Source: Candidatus Thioglobus vulcanius (GTDB lineage: Bacteria; Pseudomonadota; Gammaproteobacteria; PS1; Pseudothioglobaceae). Taken from it: 62,057 nucleotides of DNA. The position numbers and the translations under genes are program-made. Within the stretch, counting starts at the first letter, position 1. Each line of letters opens with the position of its first letter. The notes beneath the pieces were generated by a model. That model was not told where the DNA came from and made no database searches. It saw nothing but the letters and a program-made list of their open reading frames with translations. Below are positions 44,186-53,309 of this stretch, one piece after another. The stretch is from the NCBI GenBank assembly GCA_910595855.1, contig CAJVCJ010000006.1:1-62057 (forward strand), in the 5' to 3' direction.

Positions 44186-47100
44186 TTGAACGTGGATGAT
44201 CAAGCACAAAGAATTGAAGCGCTAGATACGTCATGTTCTTTTTTAATTCAAGCGCCCGCAGGATCAGGAAAAACTGAATTACTTACTCAGCGTTATTTAA
44301 AGCTACTTTCGATTAGTGATTCTCCAGAAAGTGTTCTGGCGATGACATTCACCAAAAAAGCAGTCAGCGAGCTTAAAGCTAGAGTTATTGATGCATTAAA
44401 ATCGGCACAAGGCGATAGACCTGATTTGGCACATAAGCAAATTACTTATGATTTAGCGAGTGTTGTATTGGCTAGATCAGAAGCATTTGATTGGTATTTG
44501 TTGGAGATGCCTCAACGGCTTAAAATTTCTACCATCGACGGCCTGTCCAACCTTATTACCAGTCGCTATCCGCAGCCAGGAACTTGGATTAATAAGAAAA
44601 TTATTACTCAAACTTGGCAACAAGAAGCTATTTATTTGCAGGCTGCCAAACAGACTTTGCTGAGTATTGATGTGGAAGACTTTACCCAGTGTGTCAGCCA
44701 GACATTGCTGTATCTAGATAATAATGTTAATCGTTTTTATCAGCTAATTACCTACATGCTGTCTAAACGCGACCAATGGCTTAACAAGCTGTACATCAAA
44801 GATGCTCTTGATGTACAAAGTTTAAAAGACAGTGCGGCTAATATTATTACCCAGCATTTAGAGCAGGTACTAGCCTCGGCAAAGATACATTTTGAGGCTG
44901 ATTTTTTTACCGCATTAAGTGACAACACTCAGGCTGATATATCAACCATTGAAAATCTACCCGAAGCCACTCCTGCTGGCTTGCCTCAGTGGAAATATCT
45001 GGCTGACCTATGCTTAACGGGTAAGGGTGAATGGCGTAAAACACTAACTAAGAAAAACGGCTTCCCTGCAGAGTTGAAAGCGCAAAAGAAAGTGGTACTA
45101 GAGGTGCTTGAAGGCTTATCTGGACAGACAGAATTTATGTCGCTTTTAAATGAAGTTAACATCATGCCAGACGTTGATTTTGATACAGCACAAATGATGG
45201 CGTTAAAGAACATTGCGCAAGTGTTAAAAATTGCTGTTGCTCAATTAAACGTATTATTTGATGAACAGCAATCAACTGATTTTATTCAGGTTGCTTTAGA
45301 TGCAGATCAAGCACTGGTTGAGCATGAGGCAACTGATATTGCTTTGTTTTTAGATTACAAAATACAGCATTTATTAATTGACGAGTTTCAAGATACTTCT
45401 AGTACTCAATTTTCCTTGATAGAAAAGTTGATTGTTAATTGGCAAAAAGACGATGCCAAGACTTTATTCTTGGTGGGCGATCCCATGCAGTCTATCTACT
45501 TGTTTAGGCAGTCCCAAGTAGGGCTATTTTTACAAGTGAAAGAGGTTGGTATTGCCAATCTTCATCCTACTTTTTTAAAATTAACCACGAATTTTAGATC
45601 TGACCAGGTTATCGTAGAAGAGAATAATAAGCATTTTTTAAGTATTTTTCCGCAGATAGAAAACGCTCAAGTTGGTGCCATTAGCTATTCCACTTCGGTC
45701 GCGAATGGCGCAGCAGATCAACAAGGCAAGGTTGAATTTCATCCATTCGCACATAAGGCTTATGCCCAAGAGGCACAACAAGTTCTAAGCATTGTGCAAC
45801 AAAATTTAGATAAGAGTGTGGCAATATTGATCAGAAACCGATCACATCTAAATGAAATTGTGCCCATGCTAAAAGCGGCAGATATAGTATTTGAAGCACT
45901 TAAAACAGCACCACTCAATAAAGAGTCCTTTGCTCGAGATTTGATTAGCTTGACTCGCGGTTTGTTAGATTTGGGCGATAAGCTAGCTTGGTTAGCTATT
46001 CTTCGAGCACCATGGTGTGGGCTATTATTAGAAGATATTTTGCAATTATCCAAACATCCAGACAAGGTTATATTTGAGTTGATTTATGAGCCATCGGTAT
46101 TAAAAGATTTAACGAAAGATGGATCAACAAGAGCGCAAAGCCTTTATGCAAGTTTGGCAACAATTATTGATAATTATTCAAGATTCAGCTTTGTGCAAAT
46201 GCTTGAATTTGCTATTGAGCAATTATGCCCACAGCAGTCTTTATCTGAACACAAGACTATGATTAAGCGTCAATTTTTGAATGTAGTGCATGAGTGTGAA
46301 GTGCTTGGCCAGCTTAATATTAAGACCATTAATCAACAACTCGATGAGTTATATGCGCCGAGCATTAGCAGTAATATTAAGATAATGACCATCCATCAGG
46401 CTAAAGGCTTGGAGTTTGACGTGGTTATTATTCCTGGTTTGGGTAGAGCTCCTCGAGCCAATCAATCGGCTATTATCCATCTGAATGAATTTTCTGATCG
46501 GTCGTTATTGTTGGCGCCAATTAAATCTTATCAACAGGCAAAGCCTAGTCATACCTATCGCTATTTACAGAAAGTAGAGTCAAAACAAGGTCATTTTGAA
46601 AGCATGAGATTGTTATATGTTGCGATGACACGTGCTAAATCTAATATTCATTTACTGGCCACACTGAGTAAATCTGGAAAAGCTAGTGAAAATACCTTTT
46701 TAAAATTACTTGAGCCTGCGCTAAAGCACCAATTTGAAGTGCTAGATAATGCGACTAAGGATGAGGCGGCAGATCTTATTAAAGCGCCAAAATTAGAGCG
46801 CTATCAGACTATGCTAAGTGCGAATCCAATTGTCACTGATGCGCACGAGACGATTGAGTTTAATAATAGTATTAATATGGGCTACAAAAGCCTTTTAGGT
46901 ACTTTTATACATCAATGTTTAGAGCTTGATGTCTTTGAGCTGAGTAATTCAATTATTGACGTACGCTTACTAGAGCTTGGATTTTCTTTGGAAAATTTAG
47001 CACACGCTAGAGTTCACATCGTTCAATTGTTGAAAAACACCCGACAAGATGTTAATTTTGATTGGCTCTTTAAACACAGGCAGTCAACTCAGGTTGAGGC

Positions 47101-47356
47101 TGAATTTATGCATCAGGGCAAGAGTGTTATCATTGACCGATTGTTTATCGACGATAATATTTTATGGGTTGTTGATTTTAAAACTGCCGATAGGTTGGCC
47201 GATGAAACCGATGAGATATATGTTAAACGCCAACAGATAAAACATACTAAGCAGCTAAAATTTTATAAAGAAGTATTGGCTCATGCATATAACAACGAAA
47301 TTAAGTGTGCCCTTTATTGCCCGGCAGTTAGTCAATTGATTGAAATAAAAGCCTAG
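44186..47356 (+). CDS. UvrD/REP-family helicase with C-terminal PD-(D/E)XK nuclease domain (AddA/RecB-like)
   Basis: A 1056-aa superfamily 1 helicase. Walker A APAGSGKTELLTQRYL is at about residues 23-38, then FTKKAVSELKARV, motif II LLIDEFQDTS near 395, GDPMQSIYLFRQ near 430, IMTIHQAKGLEFD near 735 and YVAMTRA near 812. The C-terminus has LGTFIHQCLE and the nuclease VVDFKTA near 994. This is the layout of AddA/RecB double-strand-break resection subunits. No addB/recC-like partner is adjacent. The start is TTG 44186 or GTG 44192; the latter has GAG eight bases before it. Confidence 0.88.
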   Translation: MNVDDQAQRIEALDTSCSFLIQAPAGSGKTELLTQRYLKLLSISDSPESVLAMTFTKKAVSELKARVIDALKSAQGDRPDLAHKQITYDLASVVLARSEAFDWYLLEMPQRLKISTIDGLSNLITSRYPQPGTWINKKIITQTWQQEAIYLQAAKQTLLSIDVEDFTQCVSQTLLYLDNNVNRFYQLITYMLSKRDQWLNKLYIKDALDVQSLKDSAANIITQHLEQVLASAKIHFEADFFTALSDNTQADISTIENLPEATPAGLPQWKYLADLCLTGKGEWRKTLTKKNGFPAELKAQKKVVLEVLEGLSGQTEFMSLLNEVNIMPDVDFDTAQMMALKNIAQVLKIAVAQLNVLFDEQQSTDFIQVALDADQALVEHEATDIALFLDYKIQHLLIDEFQDTSSTQFSLIEKLIVNWQKDDAKTLFLVGDPMQSIYLFRQSQVGLFLQVKEVGIANLHPTFLKLTTNFRSDQVIVEENNKHFLSIFPQIENAQVGAISYSTSVANGAADQQGKVEFHPFAHKAYAQEAQQVLSIVQQNLDKSVAILIRNRSHLNEIVPMLKAADIVFEALKTAPLNKESFARDLISLTRGLLDLGDKLAWLAILRAPWCGLLLEDILQLSKHPDKVIFELIYEPSVLKDLTKDGSTRAQSLYASLATIIDNYSRFSFVQMLEFAIEQLCPQQSLSEHKTMIKRQFLNVVHECEVLGQLNIKTINQQLDELYAPSISSNIKIMTIHQAKGLEFDVVIIPGLGRAPRANQSAIIHLNEFSDRSLLLAPIKSYQQAKPSHTYRYLQKVESKQGHFESMRLLYVAMTRAKSNIHLLATLSKSGKASENTFLKLLEPALKHQFEVLDNATKDEAADLIKAPKLERYQTMLSANPIVTDAHETIEFNNSINMGYKSLLGTFIHQCLELDVFELSNSIIDVRLLELGFSLENLAHARVHIVQLLKNTRQDVNFDWLFKHRQSTQVEAEFMHQGKSVIIDRLFIDDNILWVVDFKTADRLADETDEIYVKRQQIKHTKQLKFYKEVLAHAYNNEIKCALYCPAVSQLIEIKA

Positions 47357-47436
47357 TTAATGAGCCTATATTGTTTGCTTTTTATAGTTCGCCTATTCCC
47401 CTAATTTTACGATTATTTAACCACTGCTCTATTCTG

Positions 47437-47442
47437 TATAAT
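47437..47442 (+). promoter_or_regulatory. -10 box predicting a leaderless ygiQ mRNA
   Basis: TATAAT ends seven bases before the ygiQ ATG, placing the expected start at or next to the A of ATG. No Shine-Dalgarno is present and the -35 region is weak (TATTTA at 17 bases). Confidence 0.45.
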
Positions 47443-47449
47443 TTAGCAT

Positions 47450-49609
47450 ATGTCGTTAGCGCCTAAAAATCTCTATTCTTATCCAAAATTTTGGCCCCAT
47501 AAAAAAGGACTTGTACCTGCGCCATTACTGCCCATGTCTCGCAAGGAAATGGACGAGCTGGGTTGGGATTGTTGCGATATTATTATTGTTACTGGCGATG
47601 CCTATGTAGACCATCCTAGTTTTGGTATGGCGATTATTGGTCGACTGTTGGAGTCTCAAGGATTTCGCGTGGGGATTATTTCTCAGCCGGATTGGCACTC
47701 TGCAGAGGATTTTCGTCAGTTAGGTAAGCCTGGCTTATTCTTTGCTATTGCATCAGGCAATATGGATTCTATGGTGAATCATTACACAGCTGAGAAAAAA
47801 CCACGCTCTGATGATGCTTACACCGCAGGTGCCATGGCCGGAAAACGACCTGATCGTGCGACCACTGTTTACACTCAGCGCGCCAAAGAGGCTTATAAAG
47901 GCATCCCTGTTATTATTGGTGGTATTGAGGCTAGCTTAAGACGTATTGCCCAATATGACCATTGGTCGCAAACCATTCGTCGCTCTATTCTGCCCGATTC
48001 TAAGGCTGATTTATTGCTGTTTGGTAATGCTGAGCGTGCTGTTGTCGAAGTTGCACATCGAGTTGCAGCTGGTGAAGATATTAAGAAAATTACTGATATT
48101 CGGGGCACGGCTTTTATGCGTCAAGGAATCCCTGAAGGTTGGACACTATTAGATTCAAGCGAAATCGATACTGATAAAAGCCTCACTCATCCGCAAGCAG
48201 ACCCTTATGCAGATACCTCTGCTAAAGATAAGCAAGGTTGTAATGATAAAAACAATCAAGCCAAACCTAATAAAATTGATCCCAATCAGGGAGCGGTCCA
48301 AGTGATTGATTTTGATCACCGAACTAAGGGTTTGAATCGAGAAAATACCGTTATTCGCCTACCTTCTTTTGAGCAAGTGGCAACAGATCGTTATCTATAT
48401 GCACACACATCGCGCGTTTTTCATCTAGAAACAAATCCGGGAAATGCACGAGCCTTAGTACAGCGCCATGGTGAGCGAGATGTTTGGCTAAATCCGCCAC
48501 CTATTCCGTTGTCAATGGAAGAGTTTGATAGTGTTTTTGAATTGCCTTATACGCGCAAGCCACATACCGCTTATGGCAATCTCAAAATTCCAGCCTTTGA
48601 CATGATTCGGCATTCTGTGAATATTATGCGCGGGTGTTTTGGCGGTTGTACTTTTTGCTCAATTACCGAGCATGAGGGTCGTATCATTCAAAGTCGATCT
48701 GAAGACTCTGTAATTCGTGAAATCGAAACCATTCGTGATACAGATAAAAGTTTTAAGGGCAGTATTTCTGATTTGGGTGGCCCAACCGCTAATATGTATC
48801 GTCTGCAATGCAAAGATCCTAAAATAGAATCGGCTTGTCGTCGCTTAACGTGTGTTTATCCTGATATTTGTCCAAATCTGGGTACTGACCATAAGCCATT
48901 AACCAAACTGTACCGACGTGCACGTAACTTAAAAGGCATTAAGAACATTTTCATTGCCTCAGGTTTGCGTTATGATCTTGCTATTCGAGATCCTGAATAT
49001 GTCAAAGAGTTGGTCACTCACCATGTGGGTGGGCGCTTGAAAATTGCGCCTGAACATACTGAAGATAATACATTGTCAAAAATGATGAAACCAGGCATTG
49101 GCTCTTATCATCGCTTTAAAGAATTGTTTGATCGTTATTCTAAGCAAGCAGGAAAAGATCAGTATTTGATTCCGTATTTTATTTCTTCTCACCCAGGAAC
49201 CAGCGATGAGGACATGCTCAATCTTGCATTATGGCTAAAGAAAAATAACTTTAAGCCTGATCAGGTGCAAGCCTTTATCCCAACACCCTTGGCAATTGCT
49301 TCAGCGATGTATCACACCGAGTTAAATCCACTAAAGAAGATTACTCGTAATTCGGAATCTGTTAAAACGCCTCGTAGCGGGCATCAGCGTAAATTACACA
49401 AGGCTTTTTTACGTTATCACGATCCTAAAAATTGGGACATATTGCGAAAGGCATTAAAGCAAATGGGGCGCAGTGATTTAATTGGTAATAGGGAAGAGTG
49501 TTTGGTGCCTTATTTCAGAGTGAGTAACACCTCAAAGCCTCAGTACGCACGCAAACAAAATAATGATTTTCATCATCGTATCCCTGTCAAAAAGAAAAGA
49601 AAGCGCTAA
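47450..49609 (+). CDS. ygiQ: YgiQ family radical SAM protein
   Basis: A 719-aa protein with an N-terminal UPF0313 domain (DIIIVTGDAYVDHPSFG, IGGIEASLRRIAQYD), the radical-SAM cluster motif RGCFGGCTFCSI (about residues 396-407) and the ISDLGGPTANMY segment, then a DUF3362-type C-terminus. The reaction of the family is unknown. A polar insert at about 245-285 (DKQGCNDKNNQAKPNK region) may be lineage-specific. It is monocistronic. Confidence 0.93.
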   Translation: MSLAPKNLYSYPKFWPHKKGLVPAPLLPMSRKEMDELGWDCCDIIIVTGDAYVDHPSFGMAIIGRLLESQGFRVGIISQPDWHSAEDFRQLGKPGLFFAIASGNMDSMVNHYTAEKKPRSDDAYTAGAMAGKRPDRATTVYTQRAKEAYKGIPVIIGGIEASLRRIAQYDHWSQTIRRSILPDSKADLLLFGNAERAVVEVAHRVAAGEDIKKITDIRGTAFMRQGIPEGWTLLDSSEIDTDKSLTHPQADPYADTSAKDKQGCNDKNNQAKPNKIDPNQGAVQVIDFDHRTKGLNRENTVIRLPSFEQVATDRYLYAHTSRVFHLETNPGNARALVQRHGERDVWLNPPPIPLSMEEFDSVFELPYTRKPHTAYGNLKIPAFDMIRHSVNIMRGCFGGCTFCSITEHEGRIIQSRSEDSVIREIETIRDTDKSFKGSISDLGGPTANMYRLQCKDPKIESACRRLTCVYPDICPNLGTDHKPLTKLYRRARNLKGIKNIFIASGLRYDLAIRDPEYVKELVTHHVGGRLKIAPEHTEDNTLSKMMKPGIGSYHRFKELFDRYSKQAGKDQYLIPYFISSHPGTSDEDMLNLALWLKKNNFKPDQVQAFIPTPLAIASAMYHTELNPLKKITRNSESVKTPRSGHQRKLHKAFLRYHDPKNWDILRKALKQMGRSDLIGNREECLVPYFRVSNTSKPQYARKQNNDFHHRIPVKKKRKR

Positions 49610-49732
49610 AGTAAAATAATCCAATAAGCTTTTTTATAGTTTTATAAAAATTGATAAATTTCATGAATCACACTTTTGATATGTATTTTTCACTAAAGAA
49701 GCGTTAAAAAATCGTCTTTATTAAGAATCTGA

Positions 49733-50347
49733 TTACTCTTTGGCTGGTCGAAACAATGCATTGATCATCGCAACAGCATCACAGCCGGCATCAAAAACTT
49801 TTTGTTGATTATTAAAGTCAATACCGCCAATACCAACAATAGGAATGCTGATTTGTTGTTTAGCCTTTGAGATAATATCAAGTTCGCAAATAGGCGCGTC
49901 TGGCTTAGTAGTAGAGTTAAATAAAGCACCAAAAGCGACGTAATTTGCCCCTTGTGATTCAGCTTGTGCCGCCTTTGAAATGCTATTGTAGCAAGAAGCA
50001 CCAATAATTGATTTTTCGCCTAATTGTTTTCTAACATCTTCAATGCGTGAATCGTCTTGCCCAAGATGCACGCCATCAGCGTTGGATTTTAGCGCTAGGT
50101 TGATGTCATCGTTGATGATAAATAAAGTATGATGCTTAGTGCATAGTTGGCGCAATGCAAGTGCTTCATTGAGTTTCATTTGATCATTACTGATCTTATC
50201 CGTCTGGACTGCTGGACGGCGCTTGTGTCGATATTGCAATACGCTGATTTTATGCTGAATGATGAGCGCCTCAATATGAGCGATATTAATCGGTTCATTT
50301 GGGGTGATGGCGTAGATACCTTTTATTTTTTGCATTAAGTTTGACAT
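49733..50347 (-). CDS. thiE: Thiamine-phosphate synthase
   Basis: A 204-aa TIM-barrel enzyme joining the thiazole and pyrimidine moieties of thiamine. GIYAITP, QYRHK, FIINDDINLALKSNADGVHLGQDD, IGASCYNS, YVAFGALFNSTTKPDA and IVGIGGI follow the ThiE order. A short insertion (RRPAVQTDKISNDQMK, about 44-59) is unusual but in frame. The ATG at 50347 is one base from the divergent lptC ATG. An alternative start is M5 (50335). No other thi genes are nearby. Confidence 0.92.
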   Translation of the reverse strand: MSNLMQKIKGIYAITPNEPINIAHIEALIIQHKISVLQYRHKRRPAVQTDKISNDQMKLNEALALRQLCTKHHTLFIINDDINLALKSNADGVHLGQDDSRIEDVRKQLGEKSIIGASCYNSISKAAQAESQGANYVAFGALFNSTTKPDAPICELDIISKAKQQISIPIVGIGGIDFNNQQKVFDAGCDAVAMINALFRPAKE

Positions 50348-50348
50348 A

Positions 50349-51305
50349 ATGAATTTTCAATTAAGACACAATTTATTAATCGCGACTTTTATTATAGTGA
50401 TAATTGCCACTATGTGGCTTTTGATGAAGGGTTTGTCTTATTCATTTGATATCTTGCAGCAAAAAGAAATGCCAGTAGCCACTCAAAGCGAAGTGCTTGA
50501 TAAAGAAGTGACATATGTGGAAAAAATTGAAAGTTTTTCCTTGCAAGAATTTAACGCACAGCAAGAGCTTACTCATTTTGTAAAAGCTAAATATTTTTAT
50601 AATTTTAAAAACTTACCCACATTATTGATTGATCCAAAGGTAACTACATTCGATAAACAAGGTGGTGAAGACTTTACGCTAAGTTCAAAGCGTGCTCATT
50701 ATTTAGACAGTGGAGAGTTGAAGTTTATGGGTAAGGTAGATGTCTCATCTAGTGATGGCATGACACATAAAATTAACACCCAAGAGTTATTGATTGATAC
50801 TAACACTGATGATTTAACCAGTAACAAAGAAGTTACTTATTTGGGCGAGAGTGCAAAGATTATTGCCCAGGGTATGCACATGAAAACCAAGCTAAATAAG
50901 ATGAAGCTAGTTGGCGATACAACTATCTATCAAAACAGCGGGCAAAAAGTATTAACTGAGGATTTGTTTGTTGATCAATCTAATAATCAAAAGCATTATT
51001 ATTCTGACCATAAAACCACGTATCTTTCTACCCAAAATAAGATTTATGCCCAAGGCATTGATATGAATATGAAAACCGACATTACCCAATTATTAGGTGC
51101 GGTTAAGATTTTGCAAGATTCTGGCTCTATCATTAATTCAAAAGATTTAATACTAGACCAAACAAAGGGTGCAGAGGTTTATCGTACTGAGCAGAAGATT
51201 CACTACCAATCTAATGTGGCTGATATTCGTGCAAAAAGCATGCACTATGATGCCGCTCGACAAAAGATTAAATTTAGTGGTGGTGTAGTGGGGCGCTATG
51301 AGTAA
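50349..51305 (+). CDS. lptC: Enlarged LPS export protein LptC with three tandem repeats
   Basis: A 318-aa membrane-anchored protein (helix at about residues 9-27) with the LptC order: EFNAQQELTHFVKAKYFYNF..., LLIDPKVTTFD, FTLSSKRAHYLDSG. Normal LptC is near 190 residues. Here residues 125-185, 186-246 and 247-307 are three repeats of exactly 61 residues, each beginning (K/Q)-hydrophobic-G and containing a second strand set ending in an (I/A)xAxxMxM-like turn; 308-318 starts a fourth. The extra two would lengthen the beta-jellyroll bridge toward LptA. It overlaps lptA by eight bases. Confidence 0.85.
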   Translation: MNFQLRHNLLIATFIIVIIATMWLLMKGLSYSFDILQQKEMPVATQSEVLDKEVTYVEKIESFSLQEFNAQQELTHFVKAKYFYNFKNLPTLLIDPKVTTFDKQGGEDFTLSSKRAHYLDSGELKFMGKVDVSSSDGMTHKINTQELLIDTNTDDLTSNKEVTYLGESAKIIAQGMHMKTKLNKMKLVGDTTIYQNSGQKVLTEDLFVDQSNNQKHYYSDHKTTYLSTQNKIYAQGIDMNMKTDITQLLGAVKILQDSGSIINSKDLILDQTKGAEVYRTEQKIHYQSNVADIRAKSMHYDAARQKIKFSGGVVGRYE

Positions 51306-51783
51306 AGTATTGTTATTAATTGTATGTCTAGTGCCTGAATTTTCTATGGCTTTGTCAACTGATAGAACGCAGCCGATCGAGGTTAAAGCTTACACAGTGG
51401 TTATTGATGAGAAAAAAGGCCACAGCACCTATACGGGAGATGCTAGCGTGGTTCAGGGCTCATTGTCACTGAGCGGTGAAAAAATTCAAATCTTCAATAA
51501 CAAAACAGAAGTGACCAAGGTTATTGCAAAGGGTACTAAAAAAAACAGAGCGCATTATCAACAAAACCAATCCAATCAGGCTCGTTTTATCGAGGCAACT
51601 GCGGAAAAAATTGTCTATTTGATTAAAAAAGAAATGATGAACTTAAGTGGAAATGCGCACTTGGTTCAGGGCTTTGATTCTTTTAGTGGAGGTACACTAG
51701 ATTACGACATTAAAAATGATAAGGTGATTGCAGAACAATCAAAAGACGGCACACAAAGGGTGCGATTCAAAATTAAACTTTAG
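51298..51783 (+). CDS. lptA: LPS transport periplasmic protein LptA
   Basis: A 161-aa OstA-like protein with a signal peptide (KVLLLIVCLVPEFSMA, cleavage near 18). The mature start TDRTQPIEVKAYTVVIDEKKGHSTYTGDASVVQGSLSLSGEKI and the later NLSGNAHLVQGFDSFSGGTLDYDI are typical. LptA forms the periplasmic bridge carrying lipopolysaccharide between LptC and LptD. The usual lptB and rpoN do not follow; sat begins 126 bases later. Confidence 0.92.
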   Translation: MSKVLLLIVCLVPEFSMALSTDRTQPIEVKAYTVVIDEKKGHSTYTGDASVVQGSLSLSGEKIQIFNNKTEVTKVIAKGTKKNRAHYQQNQSNQARFIEATAEKIVYLIKKEMMNLSGNAHLVQGFDSFSGGTLDYDIKNDKVIAEQSKDGTQRVRFKIKL

Positions 51784-51871
51784 AGACTTTTAAAGTTTAA
51801 TGATCTTTATATGTCATTAGAGATATATAAAACTACCTCTATATCAGAGCCTTATAAAAAAACACAATAGG

Positions 51872-51877
51872 TATAAT
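51872..51877 (+). promoter_or_regulatory. -10 box of sat
   Basis: TATAAT 32 bases before the sat ATG, giving a predicted 26-base leader with an AGGA ribosome site. The -35 region is weak. Confidence 0.45.
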
Positions 51878-51909
51878 TTTTAGCTTTAAAACCTAAATAG
51901 GATTGTACT

Positions 51910-53118
51910 ATGTCAAAATTAGTCCCACCACATGGTAGCGACACGCTAAATGCACTAGCATTATCAGGCGATGCGTTAACAGCAGAATTAGCAAAAGCGG
52001 ATTCTTTATCAAAAATTACGTGTTCTTCTAGAGAAGAAGGCGATATTGTTATGCTTGGTATTGGTGGCTTTAACCCATTAGACGGATTTATGGGTAAGGC
52101 TGATTGGCAAGGTGTTTGTGACAAGATGACAATGGCTAACGGCTTATTTTGGCCAATCCCAGTAACACTTTCTACAGATGATGAAGCTGTTAAAGCAGGC
52201 GATGAAGTTGCGATTGTTAGTGGTAAATCAGGTAATATTCTTGCAACAATGACAGTAACTGAAAAATACACGATTGATAAAGATCATGAGTGTGAAACAG
52301 TTTACAAGACAACTGAAGATGCACATCCGGGTGTTGTTATGGTTCAAGCTCAAGGTAAATATAACCTTGCTGGCCCTATCAAAGTATTATCAGACGGAGG
52401 CTTCCCTGAGAAGTTTGGCGATTTATACATGACACCAGCTGAAACTCGTGCTTACTTTGACGATAAAGGTTGGAAGACAGTTGCTGCATTCCAAACACGT
52501 AACCCAATGCACCGTTCACACGAATATTTAGCTAAAATTGCAGTAGAGATTTGTGATGGCGTAATGATTCATTCAGTATTAGGTGGTCTTAAGGCTGGCG
52601 ATATTCCTGCTGATGTTCGTTCAGAGGCAATTTCAACATTAATCGAAAACTACTTTGTAGATAACACAATCCTACAATCTGGCTACCCATTAGACATGCG
52701 TTATGCCGGTCCTCGTGAAGCATTATTACATGCCCTATTCAGACAAAACTACGGCTGTTCACACCTAATTGTTGGTCGTGATCATGCGGGTGTTGATGAC
52801 TATTATGGCCCATTTGATGCACATAACATCTTTGATGAAATTCCAGAAGATGCATTAGTAACTAAGCCACTTAAAATTGACTGGACATTCTGGTGTCATG
52901 AGTGTGGCGGCATGTCTTCAGTGAAGACTTGTCCACATGAGCCTAAAGATCGTGTGCTTTTATCGGGTACTAAAGTACGTAAGATGCTTTCTGATGGTGA
53001 AAACCTTCCGGAAGAGTTCTCACGTCCTGAAGTTGCTAAAGTATTGCAAGATTACTATGCAACTATTAAAGCCGAAGATAAGGTTGAGATCAAGCTAAGT
53101 GGGCATTCGGCCAAGTAA
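51910..53118 (+). CDS. sat: Sulfate adenylyltransferase (dissimilatory ATP sulfurylase)
   Basis: A 402-aa homo-oligomeric type enzyme, with no APS kinase domain. AFQTRNPMHRSHEYL (about residues 195-209) carries the QTRNP and HRSHE nucleotide sites, followed by GRDHAGVDDYYGPFDA and the C-terminal zinc-like CHECGGMSSVKTCPHE. In sulfur oxidisers it works in reverse: APS + PPi gives ATP + sulfate. Placement just before aprMBA supports that direction. A terminator separates it from apr. Confidence 0.97.
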   Translation: MSKLVPPHGSDTLNALALSGDALTAELAKADSLSKITCSSREEGDIVMLGIGGFNPLDGFMGKADWQGVCDKMTMANGLFWPIPVTLSTDDEAVKAGDEVAIVSGKSGNILATMTVTEKYTIDKDHECETVYKTTEDAHPGVVMVQAQGKYNLAGPIKVLSDGGFPEKFGDLYMTPAETRAYFDDKGWKTVAAFQTRNPMHRSHEYLAKIAVEICDGVMIHSVLGGLKAGDIPADVRSEAISTLIENYFVDNTILQSGYPLDMRYAGPREALLHALFRQNYGCSHLIVGRDHAGVDDYYGPFDAHNIFDEIPEDALVTKPLKIDWTFWCHECGGMSSVKTCPHEPKDRVLLSGTKVRKMLSDGENLPEEFSRPEVAKVLQDYYATIKAEDKVEIKLSGHSAK

Positions 53119-53135
53119 AAACAAACATCAGTCAG

Positions 53136-53163
53136 AGGGCTCTTGTGAAATAAGAGTCTTTTG
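53136..53163 (+). terminator. Intrinsic terminator after sat
   Basis: GGCTCTT pairs with AAGAGTC (extended to 9 bp with wobbles) around GTGAAAT, then TCTTTT. Moderate strength. Confidence 0.6.
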
Positions 53164-53164
53164 A

Positions 53165-53193
53165 TTGAAACAAAACTTTTAAATAAGTATAAT
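53165..53193 (+). promoter_or_regulatory. Promoter of aprMBA
   Basis: TTGAAA (53165-53170), exactly 17 bases, TATAAT (53188-53193). The predicted start near 53200 gives a leader of about 110 bases. Confidence 0.8.
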
Positions 53194-53197
53194 AGTT

Positions 53198-53270
53198 GGA
53201 TTTTGATCCAGGACAATTTGTCTTGGATGAAATGAAGACCAGAGAAAGAAGCGCTAAGTGAAAGCTTAGT
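53198..53270 (+). promoter_or_regulatory. Structured 5' leader of aprMBA
   Basis: Three stems are visible: GGAT-TTTG-ATCC (53198-53209), CCAGGAC-AATTT-GTCTTGG (53208-53226) and CTAAG/CTTAG (53254-53269). The first two share two bases and exclude each other. A very strong AAGGAGGGTGA ribosome site follows. The structure may stabilise or tune a highly expressed mRNA; no known riboswitch is recognised. Confidence 0.5.
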
Positions 53271-53309
53271 ATTAATGAAGTAATTGATTTAACCTAAGGA
53301 GGGTGACCT

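Noticed and set aside
49610..49732. AT-rich inverted repeat after ygiQ as terminator
   Set aside because: TTTTATA/TATAAAA-type symmetry without GC pairs; too weak to call.
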